A DNA stretch of 24,558 bases from an uncultured Chlorobiota bacterium (GCA_947311265.1 CAMZKQ010000259.1:1-24558); one strand, 5' to 3'; positions 1-7,732 are shown, numbered from the stretch's first letter. Translations and numbers: made by a program. Notes: generated by a model not told the origin, from the sequence alone.

Positions 1-646
1 CGGGCGAACTGCTAGGGTCGTACATGCCTGCATTGGTGGCAAAAATGAGTTCTTTTTTTTGCCCTTCAACGTAAGTTTTTACGTTCTGCAAAGAAGAATA
101 GATATTATTTAGGCTGTCTTTCCAGAAAAAAGCGAGTTCGTTTTTTTCTAAATCGACTACAAAAATATCGTATTTATGATTTTTAAAATCAATGCGTTTG
201 GCAAGTGTACTGGCTGCTTTTGCTTCGGATTTTAAGCGGGCATAGGTAGCAGTTGTATTGTATTGCTTTAGTTTTTTGTTTTCTAGTTCGAGTACAATTA
301 TTTGTTTTTGGAGTTCGGTAATTTGATGTTGCAGGCTACTGAACCCACTCAATACTTCTATGGTATCAAGTTTAGAGCTGTCTATTGTGGTTTTTAGTAT
401 TTTTTTTTCTGTTTGTAAATTGGCAATAAGGCTTTTTAGTAGGTGTAGCGAATCTACTTTTTCGAGGTAGAGGGCGGTTTCTTTTTTTAATGATTTTATT
501 TTCTTATTGTATTGTATGGAGTCATTTTTATACTTGGCTAGTGTTGCCCCGTAGGTATCTACTAAATTGTCTAGTTTTTTTTGTGGCACGCATGCCCAAA
601 GGAGTAGAAGGCTTACTACAGCTAAAATGGAGAGGCGTTTTTTCAT
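1..646 (-). CDS. Partial coiled-coil lipoprotein with DUF2233/phosphodiester glycosidase domain
   Basis: The gene starts at an ATG (646-644) and runs open to the left edge, so only its first 215 codons are present. Residues 1-19 are a lipoprotein signal ending in the lipobox LLWAC, which predicts an acylated exported protein. Residues about 22-140 are a charged Lys/Glu/Leu-rich stretch that looks like a long coiled coil. After it comes the start of a domain that matches the neighbouring gene at 664-1548 closely: 'FVVDLEKNELAF' against 'FVVDLTKMELNF', and 'IFATNAGMYDP' against 'IFATNGGMFHP'. This is the N-terminal half of the DUF2233/NAGPA fold. The upstream gene ends 17 bases away, so the two are probably co-transcribed. 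The coiled coil could be a stalk or oligomerisation segment; that is inference. The catalytic C-terminal half lies outside the window. Confidence 0.85.
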   Translation of the reverse strand, partial: MKKRLSILAVVSLLLLWACVPQKKLDNLVDTYGATLAKYKNDSIQYNKKIKSLKKETALYLEKVDSLHLLKSLIANLQTEKKILKTTIDSSKLDTIEVLSGFSSLQHQITELQKQIIVLELENKKLKQYNTTATYARLKSEAKAASTLAKRIDFKNHKYDIFVVDLEKNELAFFWKDSLNNIYSSLQNVKTYVEGQKKELIFATNAGMYDPSSSP

Positions 647-663
647 GGTTTTGAGATTTATTT

Positions 664-1548
664 TTAGTTAGATTTCATCTTTTGGGTTACGCTTATTAGT
701 ATAGAGAACTGATTTTTTGTTTTAGGTGTTTTTTTGTCAGCAATATACATTTCAGAAATAAATCCATCAAGATAAAGGGCATTTTTACAATAAAAATTGG
801 TTTTAAAAAGCATTGCAAAATCATAAAAATTAACCTTCTCTCGGGAGATTATAAATACAATCGTATTTTTATCTATCAGCCCTACACCGCTTCTTATATT
901 TTTGTTGGTGGAGTTTTTGCCGAGTTGTTTATTTACTTCTCCGTTGAGCAATAGCATTGGCCCCGATTGTGTAGCAAATTTTGTTTTACCTATAATTGGC
1001 GGATATTTTGAGCTTTCTATAAGCCCGGCTTTATCCCATTTATTAATGTAAAAAACGCCATTGGGTTTTAAGAAAAAGTTGCCTCTGCCGTTGTCTAGGT
1101 TAAGTGTAAATTTTTCTTTTTCATTTTCCACGTATAATCCCACAGGCTCTAAATTGGGGTGAAACATGCCCCCGTTGGTGGCAAAAATAACTTTCTTATT
1201 TTTCTTTTTGTAATACTTTTTTAGGTTGTTTATGGTGCTTATATAATGTGTCGAGTCGTATTTGGAGTTGAAATTGAGTTCCATTTTAGTTAAATCGACC
1301 ACAAAAGCTTCAAATTTCTGATTGCGAAAAACGATTTTTTTTGCTCCTGCTAAAATTGTGCTTTGTAAGCTGTCCGGTTCTATAATTTTAGGATTTATTT
1401 TTTGTTTGGGCAAATTTTTAATAGTATCCTTTTTTATAGGATTATTGGCGATACTGCTTTTATTTTTGCAGGCCAATAGGCTTACAATAAGTAGTGGTAC
1501 TAAAATAATACCTAGGCTTAAAAATTCTATAGGATTTTTATTTTTCAT
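664..1548 (-). CDS. DUF2233/NAGPA-type phosphodiester glycosidase lipoprotein
   Basis: This is a 294-residue exported lipoprotein; residues 1-27 end in the lipobox SLLAC. After a low-complexity Lys/Asn/Pro linker (about 28-65), residues 72-288 carry the DUF2233 (phosphodiester glycosidase, NAGPA-like) motifs in order: FVVDL (82-86), ATNGGMF (123-129), the P-x-GLYVEN segment (135-142), QSGPMLLLNGEV (194-205), RSGVGL (219-224), and ALYLDGFISEMY (257-268) near the C terminus. The NGG and LDG elements match the conserved active-site region of the family. In animals the prototype uncovers mannose-6-phosphate by removing GlcNAc; bacterial members act on sugar phosphodiesters or are uncharacterised. 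The substrate here is unknown. It sits 16 bases after the barrel-type gene and 17 bases before a paralogue, inside a compact minus-strand run. Family assignment is firm; enzymatic role is inferred. Confidence 0.88.
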   Translation of the reverse strand: MKNKNPIEFLSLGIILVPLLIVSLLACKNKSSIANNPIKKDTIKNLPKQKINPKIIEPDSLQSTILAGAKKIVFRNQKFEAFVVDLTKMELNFNSKYDSTHYISTINNLKKYYKKKNKKVIFATNGGMFHPNLEPVGLYVENEKEKFTLNLDNGRGNFFLKPNGVFYINKWDKAGLIESSKYPPIIGKTKFATQSGPMLLLNGEVNKQLGKNSTNKNIRSGVGLIDKNTIVFIISREKVNFYDFAMLFKTNFYCKNALYLDGFISEMYIADKKTPKTKNQFSILISVTQKMKSN

Positions 1549-1564
1549 AAAAAAGGGGGTAAAA

Positions 1565-2623
1565 TTAGTAGCTAAATTTCTTTTTTAATCTTTCTTTTTT
1601 GCGTTTGGGTACTGTGCGTATAAAGTTGATATATAAACTTGCACCAAATTGCAGGTAGGCTACATTTTGTGTAAATTTTTGGTCGGTAAGGCGTACATAA
1701 TTAAGGTCGAAGTGCGATTTTCGGTACTTGATGGTTAGCCCTACAGTACCGGAGTACCAGATATTATCAAAGTCTTTTAGGCTGGTTACTTTTTTGGGGA
1801 TACCATAGTTAATAACGCCTCCCGAGAGGCGTATAGCTTCCCAAAAATGAAAGCCACCTTCTAGTCTTACCCATGTTTCTGTATTTATATCAAAATCGTT
1901 TTTAAATACTCTGGAAGTGCCTACATTAAACGTACCAGCATCGGCAAATAGCCCTATAAATGAGGCGCGAGAAATATCTCTATTTTTTTTCCGTGTAAAT
2001 TTTTCGTTAATTCCAAACTTCCGAAACAACCCAACATTTACATAGGGTTCGTAAACCCTAAGGTGGAGGTTATTGAAATTCATCGTTTGGGGGTTGCCAA
2101 AATTGGAGTAAATGCCGGTACCAAATTTGAAGGCATATTTGTAGGGCTCTTCTTTACGGATTTTTTTCTTGGCGTAGCGATAGGCTTTCTTGTCTAGCTT
2201 TTTCTTTGGTAAATCTTTTTTCTTAATTTTTGTGCTAGCGTCGTAATGTAGCTTTATCATTTTTTTGCACAGAAAAGAAAAATCCATAGACTCAACAATA
2301 CCAAGTGCTGCCGAAGAGCCGCCTATTGCAATTTGATATACTGGGGTAATTTCTATATTGTTGCAGCCTTTGTATTTTGTTTTCCAATAGACGTATTTTT
2401 CTTGGCTATATAGCGTACCTTTTACTCGGTATTTGAATTTGCTTTTTTTTCCGCCTTGGCCGCAGCTATTTTTGCGTATCTTAAATTTTATTTCTACGGT
2501 AACTTGGTGGTCGGCGTAGAGTTTTTCCCACTGTGTCCATTTTGCTTTTTGGGCAGAAGCCGAAAAGTGTACCGAAATAAGGGCTAGTGAAATGAAAAGT
2601 AGTATTTTAGTTGTTGGTTTCAT
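1565..2623 (-). CDS. Exported protein with probable outer-membrane beta-barrel C-terminal half
   Basis: I do not recognise a named family. I chose the ATG at 2623 because the signal peptide (MKPTTKILLFISLALISVHFSASAQ) follows it directly; an in-frame ATG at 2650 would add nine residues. The mature protein is about 330 residues. The N-terminal part has a motif rich in Gly/Lys/Cys (NSCGQGGKKSKFKYR) and a second Cys within YKGCNNIEI, so a disulphide-stabilised ligand-binding domain is possible. From roughly residue 155 the chain alternates short polar turns with amphipathic strands containing many Tyr/Phe/Gly (for example YGIPKKV, WYSGTVGLTIKY, YLQFGASLYINF). That pattern is typical of a small outer-membrane barrel. 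The tail is very basic (KRKKERLKKKFSY). Its place between phosphodiester glycosidase-like genes suggests a surface partner, but the function is unknown. Confidence 0.75.
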   Translation of the reverse strand: MKPTTKILLFISLALISVHFSASAQKAKWTQWEKLYADHQVTVEIKFKIRKNSCGQGGKKSKFKYRVKGTLYSQEKYVYWKTKYKGCNNIEITPVYQIAIGGSSAALGIVESMDFSFLCKKMIKLHYDASTKIKKKDLPKKKLDKKAYRYAKKKIRKEEPYKYAFKFGTGIYSNFGNPQTMNFNNLHLRVYEPYVNVGLFRKFGINEKFTRKKNRDISRASFIGLFADAGTFNVGTSRVFKNDFDINTETWVRLEGGFHFWEAIRLSGGVINYGIPKKVTSLKDFDNIWYSGTVGLTIKYRKSHFDLNYVRLTDQKFTQNVAYLQFGASLYINFIRTVPKRKKERLKKKFSY

Positions 2624-2709
2624 TCTTAGGGTTATTTTATTTTTTTTCATTAAGGCAACAGGCAAATTTTTAATGTGCCTATTGCTTAAAATTATAAAAT
2701 TAAAAAGAA

Positions 2710-3597
2710 TTATTCGTAGTAATACACTAATAAATTGGCGGCATTGCTTACCGAAGTTGTGCCTTTTACTACACTGCTAAGGCGGCCATATTTGTCGTAC
2801 AAATCAAAAATATTTTGGCAACCGGTATCTAAATTTACCATGTAGGTAACTTCCATTTCCTTAAATTCGTTAAGGAAATTAAGCACTTTTTTTGTGGCCT
2901 TATATAAGGTGGCATTTTCGGGTGCATGCACTATGCAGTGGATAAGTTCGCCATCGTCGTCGTAGCCTACGGCTAAAAATCGTCGCTCTCGTTTGGAGGA
3001 GCTGGAGTTGGAAGAGGATACTTTTATTTGGTCTTTATAGACTAAAAGGTGGGTCTGGAAAACGGTGGCTTCTTGCGATTTGCACCATTTTATGAACTGG
3101 GTGCGGTGGTAGTTATTGCCTGCAATGTCTAGTTTTGTACCACTAATATTGCCGCCTTGTACTTTTAGGTCTTTGTTTTCTAGATTGGTGGCTACAATTC
3201 CGCCTGTGGCATATACAATTACTAGTCCATCGAAGGATTCCATTTTTTTGTTTACCAAAACGCCGTTATCCACAGTTAGTCCTACTGGTTTTGCCGAGCC
3301 TGCATCGCAGTCGTCCATGTAAGTACCACTGGTTACGCAGATAATATTTTTATTGGCTGCCCAACTTTTATAGCGTGCAGGTACTTTTCGTCCATTAAAA
3401 TCTTTGGCGGCAAAGTACTTGGCTTTTATGCGTTTCCCGCTAGCCCCACGCTGCATATAGACTACTTTATATTCCGAACCGCCATGTTTTACGGTAGAAA
3501 TTTGTACATACTCATCGTCGTAAGTAGTAACCTTGTAGGCGGTAAACGATAGCCCAATAAATGCGATGAGTGCTAGTGTAATTAGTTTTGTTTTCAT
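2710..3597 (-). CDS. Divergent phosphodiester-glycosidase-like exported protein
   Basis: This is a 295-residue protein with an N-terminal signal peptide or anchor (residues 1-20, no lipobox). I recognise no close family by name, but its motif order parallels the DUF2233 protein at 664-1548: YFAAKDFNG, then ICVTSGTYMDD (86-96) where the neighbour has IFATNGGMFHP, then KPVGLTVDNGVLVN (103-116), then FQTHLLVYKDQI (180-191) in the QSGPMLLLNGEV position, then RRFLAVGYDDDGELIHCIV, and finally VNLDTGCQNIF (254-264) in place of LYLDGFISEMY. I therefore call it a distant member of the NAGPA fold. The NGG element has become SGT, so the catalytic site may be altered. Its ATG overlaps the TGA of the upstream gene (ATGA, 3594-3597), which implies translational coupling. 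An Asn/Ser-rich loop lies at 194-201. Confidence 0.75.
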   Translation of the reverse strand: MKTKLITLALIAFIGLSFTAYKVTTYDDEYVQISTVKHGGSEYKVVYMQRGASGKRIKAKYFAAKDFNGRKVPARYKSWAANKNIICVTSGTYMDDCDAGSAKPVGLTVDNGVLVNKKMESFDGLVIVYATGGIVATNLENKDLKVQGGNISGTKLDIAGNNYHRTQFIKWCKSQEATVFQTHLLVYKDQIKVSSSNSSSSKRERRFLAVGYDDDGELIHCIVHAPENATLYKATKKVLNFLNEFKEMEVTYMVNLDTGCQNIFDLYDKYGRLSSVVKGTTSVSNAANLLVYYYE

Positions 3598-4355
3598 AGT
3601 GTTTTTTGTTTTTTTGTGAATAAATTTTTGAAGCTGATAAAGGTAATAAAAATGCTAATTAAAAAGAGTGTTAGTAGTACTGTTTTAAATAATATGGAGG
3701 TGGAGTTCCAGAAGCGGTGTATCAAGTACGCCCATTTTTGGTCTATAATATTGAGTAATACTTTTTCGGGTAAAGATTTTTTTTGACTTTTAAAATAGTT
3801 GTTATTAGCACAACGTTGTATTAGGAAACGGTATTTAAAATCATATTTTTGTTTTTTATTTTGCTCTGTTTTTGCATTGAGTTTTGTTACTGTATTGGAG
3901 TACCAAAAATCGGCAATCGACTCGAAAAGCGAACTGTGTGCTTTGCTAAATTTTGCATAGATACGGTATTCGTCTGCCAAATTCAAAATCATATTTAGAG
4001 AGTCTAAATTACTGGTGTCGAAATGCGGCTTGGGTTGCCCTGTAAAAGCATTGGATAAAATGTTTTGGGAGGCAAAGCCATTTTTAGTTAGCGAATCCAG
4101 CTCGGTTATATTTTTTTCTATGGCATAAATATCACTAAAATTTAAGTTTTTTAAATAGTTTTGATAAGGAAAGTTGTCAAAAGTTACCGTATCTAGCTTT
4201 TCGCATAGCTTGTATATGGATACGGGGTTTTTATTATTGTCTGCATTTATGGTCGCAAAAGCACTATTGTTGGTTTGCCCAATTTTTATAAATACATATC
4301 CCGAAAGGGTAATAAAAGCAAATGTAATTGCCCAAAGAAAAAGTTTTGTTTTCAT
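3594..4355 (-). CDS. Membrane protein with N- and C-terminal helices, unknown function
   Basis: This 253-residue protein has no recognised family. It has one hydrophobic segment at residues about 6-26 and another at about 222-243, followed by a basic tail (FKNLFTKKQKTL). The central 190 residues are mostly helical and polar, with two Cys (in YKLCEKL and IQRCANN). The topology suggests either an uncleaved N-terminal anchor plus a C-terminal anchor, with the middle part in the periplasm, or a cleaved signal plus a C-terminal anchor. The ATG at 4355 directly abuts the TAA of the LamG gene, and its own stop overlaps the next start by ATGA. It is therefore the second gene of a tightly coupled operon. 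It could hold the secreted partners at the inner membrane, but nothing in the sequence proves that. Confidence 0.75.
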   Translation of the reverse strand: MKTKLFLWAITFAFITLSGYVFIKIGQTNNSAFATINADNNKNPVSIYKLCEKLDTVTFDNFPYQNYLKNLNFSDIYAIEKNITELDSLTKNGFASQNILSNAFTGQPKPHFDTSNLDSLNMILNLADEYRIYAKFSKAHSSLFESIADFWYSNTVTKLNAKTEQNKKQKYDFKYRFLIQRCANNNYFKSQKKSLPEKVLLNIIDQKWAYLIHRFWNSTSILFKTVLLTLFLISIFITFISFKNLFTKKQKTL

Positions 4356-5378
4356 TTATTGACACTTTATATTATAGTTCCATTTTGTTCCTTTTTTTGT
4401 GTTGCCTTCTACTTTTATTATAATGTGTTGAGTGCCTTTGTACCTTATTGTTTTTACTTTTTTGCCACTTACAAAGTTTTTTGTTGCAAATAAAATTTCG
4501 CCTGTTGCTGCTGATGTAATGGTCATTTTATCGGGTACTTTGTACATATTGTAGCTTAGTATAAATTTGCCATTCTCTTGCCCAAGGTTCATTTTTTTTA
4601 TTGATATTTCGTTGCCCCCAGCTTTTACAACATCGCCACATTCTACGCTAACCTGTATGGTATCAGTGGGGTTAAAGCAAGGGCTTTGCATGTTTTGCTC
4701 ACTATTATCGGTGTATAAATGGGCAATTTCGGAGCTTGTAAGTACTCGGTTGTATATGCGTAAATCGTCCATAGTGCCATTAAAAAATTCGTCCTGTCCA
4801 GGCATATCCCTGCCAATGAGTAGAGGCTGATTGTTTTTTTCCAATGGACCATCTAGGATTTTATTGAGTGCGAGTTGCCCGTCGATATACACTTTTTTGT
4901 TGGTATTACTTACTGTGATAACTAAAAAGTACCATTTGTTTTTTTGAAATGTTTTTTTCCATTGGCTAGTGGCTTCGGTGCTTAGTGATACTTGGTTGTT
5001 GCTGAGTTGAAAGCGGTAATGTGGGTTGTCGAAAAATTCTTCGGCGGTATTGGATTTACAGCAAATCGTGAACCAAGTATTAGGACTTGCCGAAGATAAT
5101 TTTGCCCAAACGGCAATAGAGAGCTTACCTTTTATTTTTTTTAAGGCACTATTGTTGGCAATTTTTATGTAGCCTGTTTGTCCATCGAATTTATAGGCGG
5201 TGCATTCTACCCCAAATCTATTTTTTGCCGATGTAACTCCGCCATATATTTTCCCTGAATTGTTGCCTAAGCTGGCATCTTCTGCGTTATTGTCAAATTT
5301 ATAATGAGCAATTTGCGCAGATGAAAACGTTGCTAAAAAGCAAAAGAGGAGGCTTATGAATATACGCAAGGGGGGCAT
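4356..5378 (-). CDS. Secreted LamG (concanavalin A-like) domain protein
   Basis: This is a 340-residue protein and the first gene of the left-hand operon. Residues 1-21 form a signal peptide ending SSAQ. Residues about 22-225 are a LamG/concanavalin-A-like jelly roll with the usual landmarks: AHYKFDNNAEDASLGNN, YKFDGQTGYIKI, LSIAVWAKL, NKWYFLVITV, KKVYIDGQL, LLIGRD, and the closing GTMDDLRIYNRVLTSSEI. Such domains bind carbohydrate or protein and are common in exported Bacteroidota proteins. The last 110 residues form a second beta-rich domain, bounded by Cys (SPCFNPTD, VECGDV, IKCQ at the end), that I do not recognise. There is no obvious type IX sorting domain. The promoter-like TATCTTTG lies about 45 bases upstream. 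The role is probably ligand recognition for the operon, which is inferred. Confidence 0.88.
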   Translation of the reverse strand: MPPLRIFISLLFCFLATFSSAQIAHYKFDNNAEDASLGNNSGKIYGGVTSAKNRFGVECTAYKFDGQTGYIKIANNSALKKIKGKLSIAVWAKLSSASPNTWFTICCKSNTAEEFFDNPHYRFQLSNNQVSLSTEATSQWKKTFQKNKWYFLVITVSNTNKKVYIDGQLALNKILDGPLEKNNQPLLIGRDMPGQDEFFNGTMDDLRIYNRVLTSSEIAHLYTDNSEQNMQSPCFNPTDTIQVSVECGDVVKAGGNEISIKKMNLGQENGKFILSYNMYKVPDKMTITSAATGEILFATKNFVSGKKVKTIRYKGTQHIIIKVEGNTKKGTKWNYNIKCQ

Positions 5379-5423
5379 TTAGTTGTTTTTGGTTAGTTTA
5401 AAAGTGTTGCATATTTAAAACTA

Positions 5424-5431
5424 CAAAGATA
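5424..5431 (-). promoter_or_regulatory. Candidate -7 element for the six-gene left operon
   Basis: On the minus strand the bases read TATCTTTG, an exact match to the Bacteroidota -7 consensus TAnnTTTG. It lies 45 bases before the LamG ATG. The -33 region is weak (GTTTTC rather than TTTG). No other TAnnTTTG is seen in this 125-base gap. Confidence 0.5.
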
Positions 5432-5487
5432 CTGTTTTTATTATCTGAAAACCTTGAAGGCACTAGAAAAATTGCCCTTTTGTTCAA

Positions 5488-5509
5488 AAATAGGGTAATT
5501 ACCCTATTT
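5488..5509 (-). terminator. Perfect 22-bp palindrome at the end of the folA operon, probable terminator
   Basis: The sequence is a perfect palindrome with half-site AAATAGGGTAA. Read on the minus strand it can fold into a 9-bp stem (AAATAGGGT / ACCCTATTT) with an AATT loop, followed by further T residues to make a T5 run. It contains the TAG stop codon of the thioredoxin-like gene (5504-5506). An intrinsic terminator is the likeliest reading. Its exact symmetry also fits a dimeric repressor site for the operon starting near 5424. Confidence 0.5.
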
Positions 5510-6838
5510 AATTTCTGCAATTTGCTTTACAAATGATGTGATATTTTCAAGCCCATTAATTTTTCTTATGATGACTTTATTTTTATCTAGCACAAAAAGT
5601 TGGGGTGCATTTACGGCATAAAAATATTCTTTAAAGCGAGAATTATTTTTAAAATCATGATAGTTTTCCCACGGAACAGGTTTTTCTTTTAGGTATTTCT
5701 CTAGCATATCTAGCCGAGTTTCGTTGGTATTTAGCCCTACTATTTTGATGTTATTTTTAACTAGGTCAGGGTAATATTTTTTCATTTCAATAGATGTTTT
5801 TTTGCAATGCCCACAGCCCGAAGACCAAAAATAAAGCAATGTGAAGTTGGCTTTAATATCATGCAAAGCAATAGAGTCATTTTTCATGTTAGCCACCTTA
5901 ATATTCCTTGCCACTTGCCCAATAAATGAGGCTTTAAAAATATCCCTTTGTCGCTCGATAATGCCTAGCATTTTAGGGGAGAAAGTGCTTGAGTTGCCAT
6001 TGAGAAAGTAATTATCTGCTATCTCTACAAATACTTTATTCATGCCAAATTGTTGGTTGGTACGATAAAAATTGAGGAGTATAAAAGCGATATAATTTCG
6101 CATTTCGCCGTCTTTTTCGGTTTTGTCGAGTAGCTTTTTATTGGCTCGGATAATGGTTTCTGCACTTTCATGGTTCAGCCGTACAAGGTGCGTATATACA
6201 AGGTCTTTAAAGAAGGGGGTGCGTATAAGTCCATTTTCTTTCAGGTTTACATCTTGCCACATGTGGGTTTGGTTTTTGTCTGACGTGGCCTCCATGGCTT
6301 GCAGTAAATTGGTAAAAAATGAGTTGGGGTTATTTTTTATTTGGAGTTTGCCAAGGGTAGTAATTTCAGCTTCAAAGGCTTTAATTTTTTGCTTTGCTAA
6401 AACGCTATCTTTATAAAAAGTAACACTATCAATTTTAGCCAGTTTAGCAGAAATTTTTGCCACTTTTCTTTGGTATTCATAGAAGTTTTTATTCTCTTCC
6501 GAATTTGTAAATTTAAGGTATTTAGTAATATCTTCCTTTTTAGTTGTAATGCTAAATGTTTGATTTTTGGCAATTAAAATATCAAAGTATGCCGGAATTT
6601 CAGGTATTATTAGCATGTATATGCCATGCAAAAGGGGTTTATTGTTACTAAAAGTAACATTGCCTTTAGGGTCTGTAACTTGCTCTGTTACAATGTATTT
6701 TTTATCTTCATAGTAATAACCGAGCTGTACTTTTTGCGTAGATAACCCTTTAATTTTTACCTTTATTTCGTAGCCTTTTTGGGCTTGGCAACTTAGCGAA
6801 AACAGCAGGATTGAAAATATATAAAGTAGTGGTTTCAT
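5504..6838 (-). CDS. TlpA/ResA-like thioredoxin-fold lipoprotein with DUF4369 N-terminal domain
   Basis: This is a 444-residue exported lipoprotein; the signal ends in the lipobox SLSC at about residue 17. Residues about 23-120 resemble DUF4369 (KVKIKGLSTQKVQLGYYY, then GNVTFSNN and GIYMLII). A helical middle region follows (about 120-300), as in DUF4369/DUF5106 thioredoxin proteins of Bacteroidota. Residues about 310-444 are a TlpA/AhpC-type thioredoxin domain with the redox pair CGHC at 342-345 in the context YFWSSGCGHCKK, and the cis-proline at 412 (VNAPQLFVLD). The family works as periplasmic thiol-disulphide oxidoreductases, for instance in cytochrome c maturation or envelope thiol repair; the substrate here is unknown. 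It starts 10 bases after the CDF transporter gene and is the last gene of the folA operon. Confidence 0.88.
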   Translation of the reverse strand: MKPLLYIFSILLFSLSCQAQKGYEIKVKIKGLSTQKVQLGYYYEDKKYIVTEQVTDPKGNVTFSNNKPLLHGIYMLIIPEIPAYFDILIAKNQTFSITTKKEDITKYLKFTNSEENKNFYEYQRKVAKISAKLAKIDSVTFYKDSVLAKQKIKAFEAEITTLGKLQIKNNPNSFFTNLLQAMEATSDKNQTHMWQDVNLKENGLIRTPFFKDLVYTHLVRLNHESAETIIRANKKLLDKTEKDGEMRNYIAFILLNFYRTNQQFGMNKVFVEIADNYFLNGNSSTFSPKMLGIIERQRDIFKASFIGQVARNIKVANMKNDSIALHDIKANFTLLYFWSSGCGHCKKTSIEMKKYYPDLVKNNIKIVGLNTNETRLDMLEKYLKEKPVPWENYHDFKNNSRFKEYFYAVNAPQLFVLDKNKVIIRKINGLENITSFVKQIAEIK

Positions 6839-6848
6839 TATTTAATTT

Positions 6849-7730
6849 TTAAGTGTTCACAATAGGTTCTGTACGGATAGTTGCCTCATAGTTAAGGTCT
6901 AATTTTATTGCTTGTTCTATTTTTTTTACAATTAGGCTAGATTCTACAATTTTCATATCTGCTGGTAAATTAATATGGAATGTAATTTCCGTATGTCCGC
7001 CATATGCGTGTATATGAATATGGTGCAGGTAGAGCGGAAAACCAGCAGCCGTTTCTGCCACAAGCACTAGTTTTTCCAAAACTTCTTTATTTGGGGCTTT
7101 GCCCAAAAGCGAGTCGGCTGCACCAGTAATAATTTTATACGAGGCATGCCCAATAAGTGCGGCAACAATTAAGCCCAAAAAGCCATCAATTTGAGGGAAA
7201 TAATCGCTCACAAAAATCCCTATTAAAATAACTACCGACGAAACGGCATCGCTGCGGTGGTGCCAGCCATCAGCTTTTAACGACAGGAAGCCCGTTTGGC
7301 GATAGCCCCAAAAAGCATATTGAGCCGCCGCCTCTTTTATAAAAATAGTGATGCTTGTAATTACTATTGCAAAAACACCAAAATTAGCCTCCTCTCCGTG
7401 GCTTATCCTGCTGATAGATTCCATTAAAAAATTAAACGAAATAAGTGCCAGCATTACGCCTATAATTAAGGTGGCAATAATTTCTGCACGTCCATGCCCA
7501 AAGGGGTGCTCCTCGTCTGCCGGTTTTGCCGATATTTTTGCTCCAATAATTACCGCCACCGAGCTGGCCGAGTCCGATAGCGAGTGCCAAGCATCAGAAA
7601 TTAATGCCACAGAACCCGAGGCAATACCTGCCCACATCTTTAGCCCAAAAAGTAGCACATTTGAAACGATACTTAGGTAGCCTTGCCGATAAGCTATTTT
7701 TTGTTTTTCTATTTCCGTTTTTGGTTTCAA
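6849..7730 (-). CDS. Cation diffusion facilitator (CDF) transporter, zinc-type site
   Basis: This 293-residue inner-membrane protein has about six transmembrane helices and a cytoplasmic C-terminal domain of about 85 residues. Family signatures are clear: SDAWHSLSDS in TM2, EEHPFGHGRAE between TM2 and TM3, and DGWHHRSDAVSS in TM5. By alignment to the E. coli YiiP and mammalian ZnT proteins, the transport-site ligands are H49 and D53 in TM2 with H157 and D161 in TM5. This is the HD-HD quartet linked to zinc. The C-terminal domain contains the His-rich strand LHHIHIHAYGGHTEITFHI, usual for metal-sensing dimers. No in-frame ATG exists near the N terminus: a TTG at 7730 is the only credible start, two bases after the bioD stop, so translation probably depends on coupling. 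The likely role is zinc or related divalent cation efflux. Confidence 0.9.
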   Translation of the reverse strand: MKPKTEIEKQKIAYRQGYLSIVSNVLLFGLKMWAGIASGSVALISDAWHSLSDSASSVAVIIGAKISAKPADEEHPFGHGRAEIIATLIIGVMLALISFNFLMESISRISHGEEANFGVFAIVITSITIFIKEAAAQYAFWGYRQTGFLSLKADGWHHRSDAVSSVVILIGIFVSDYFPQIDGFLGLIVAALIGHASYKIITGAADSLLGKAPNKEVLEKLVLVAETAAGFPLYLHHIHIHAYGGHTEITFHINLPADMKIVESSLIVKKIEQAIKLDLNYEATIRTEPIVNT

Positions 7731-7732
7731 GT

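Noticed and set aside
1322..1588. Plus-strand open frame with hydrophobic product opposite the DUF2233 gene
   Set aside because: It is fully antisense to a gene with strong family motifs; the hydrophobicity is a by-product of the T-rich antisense strand.
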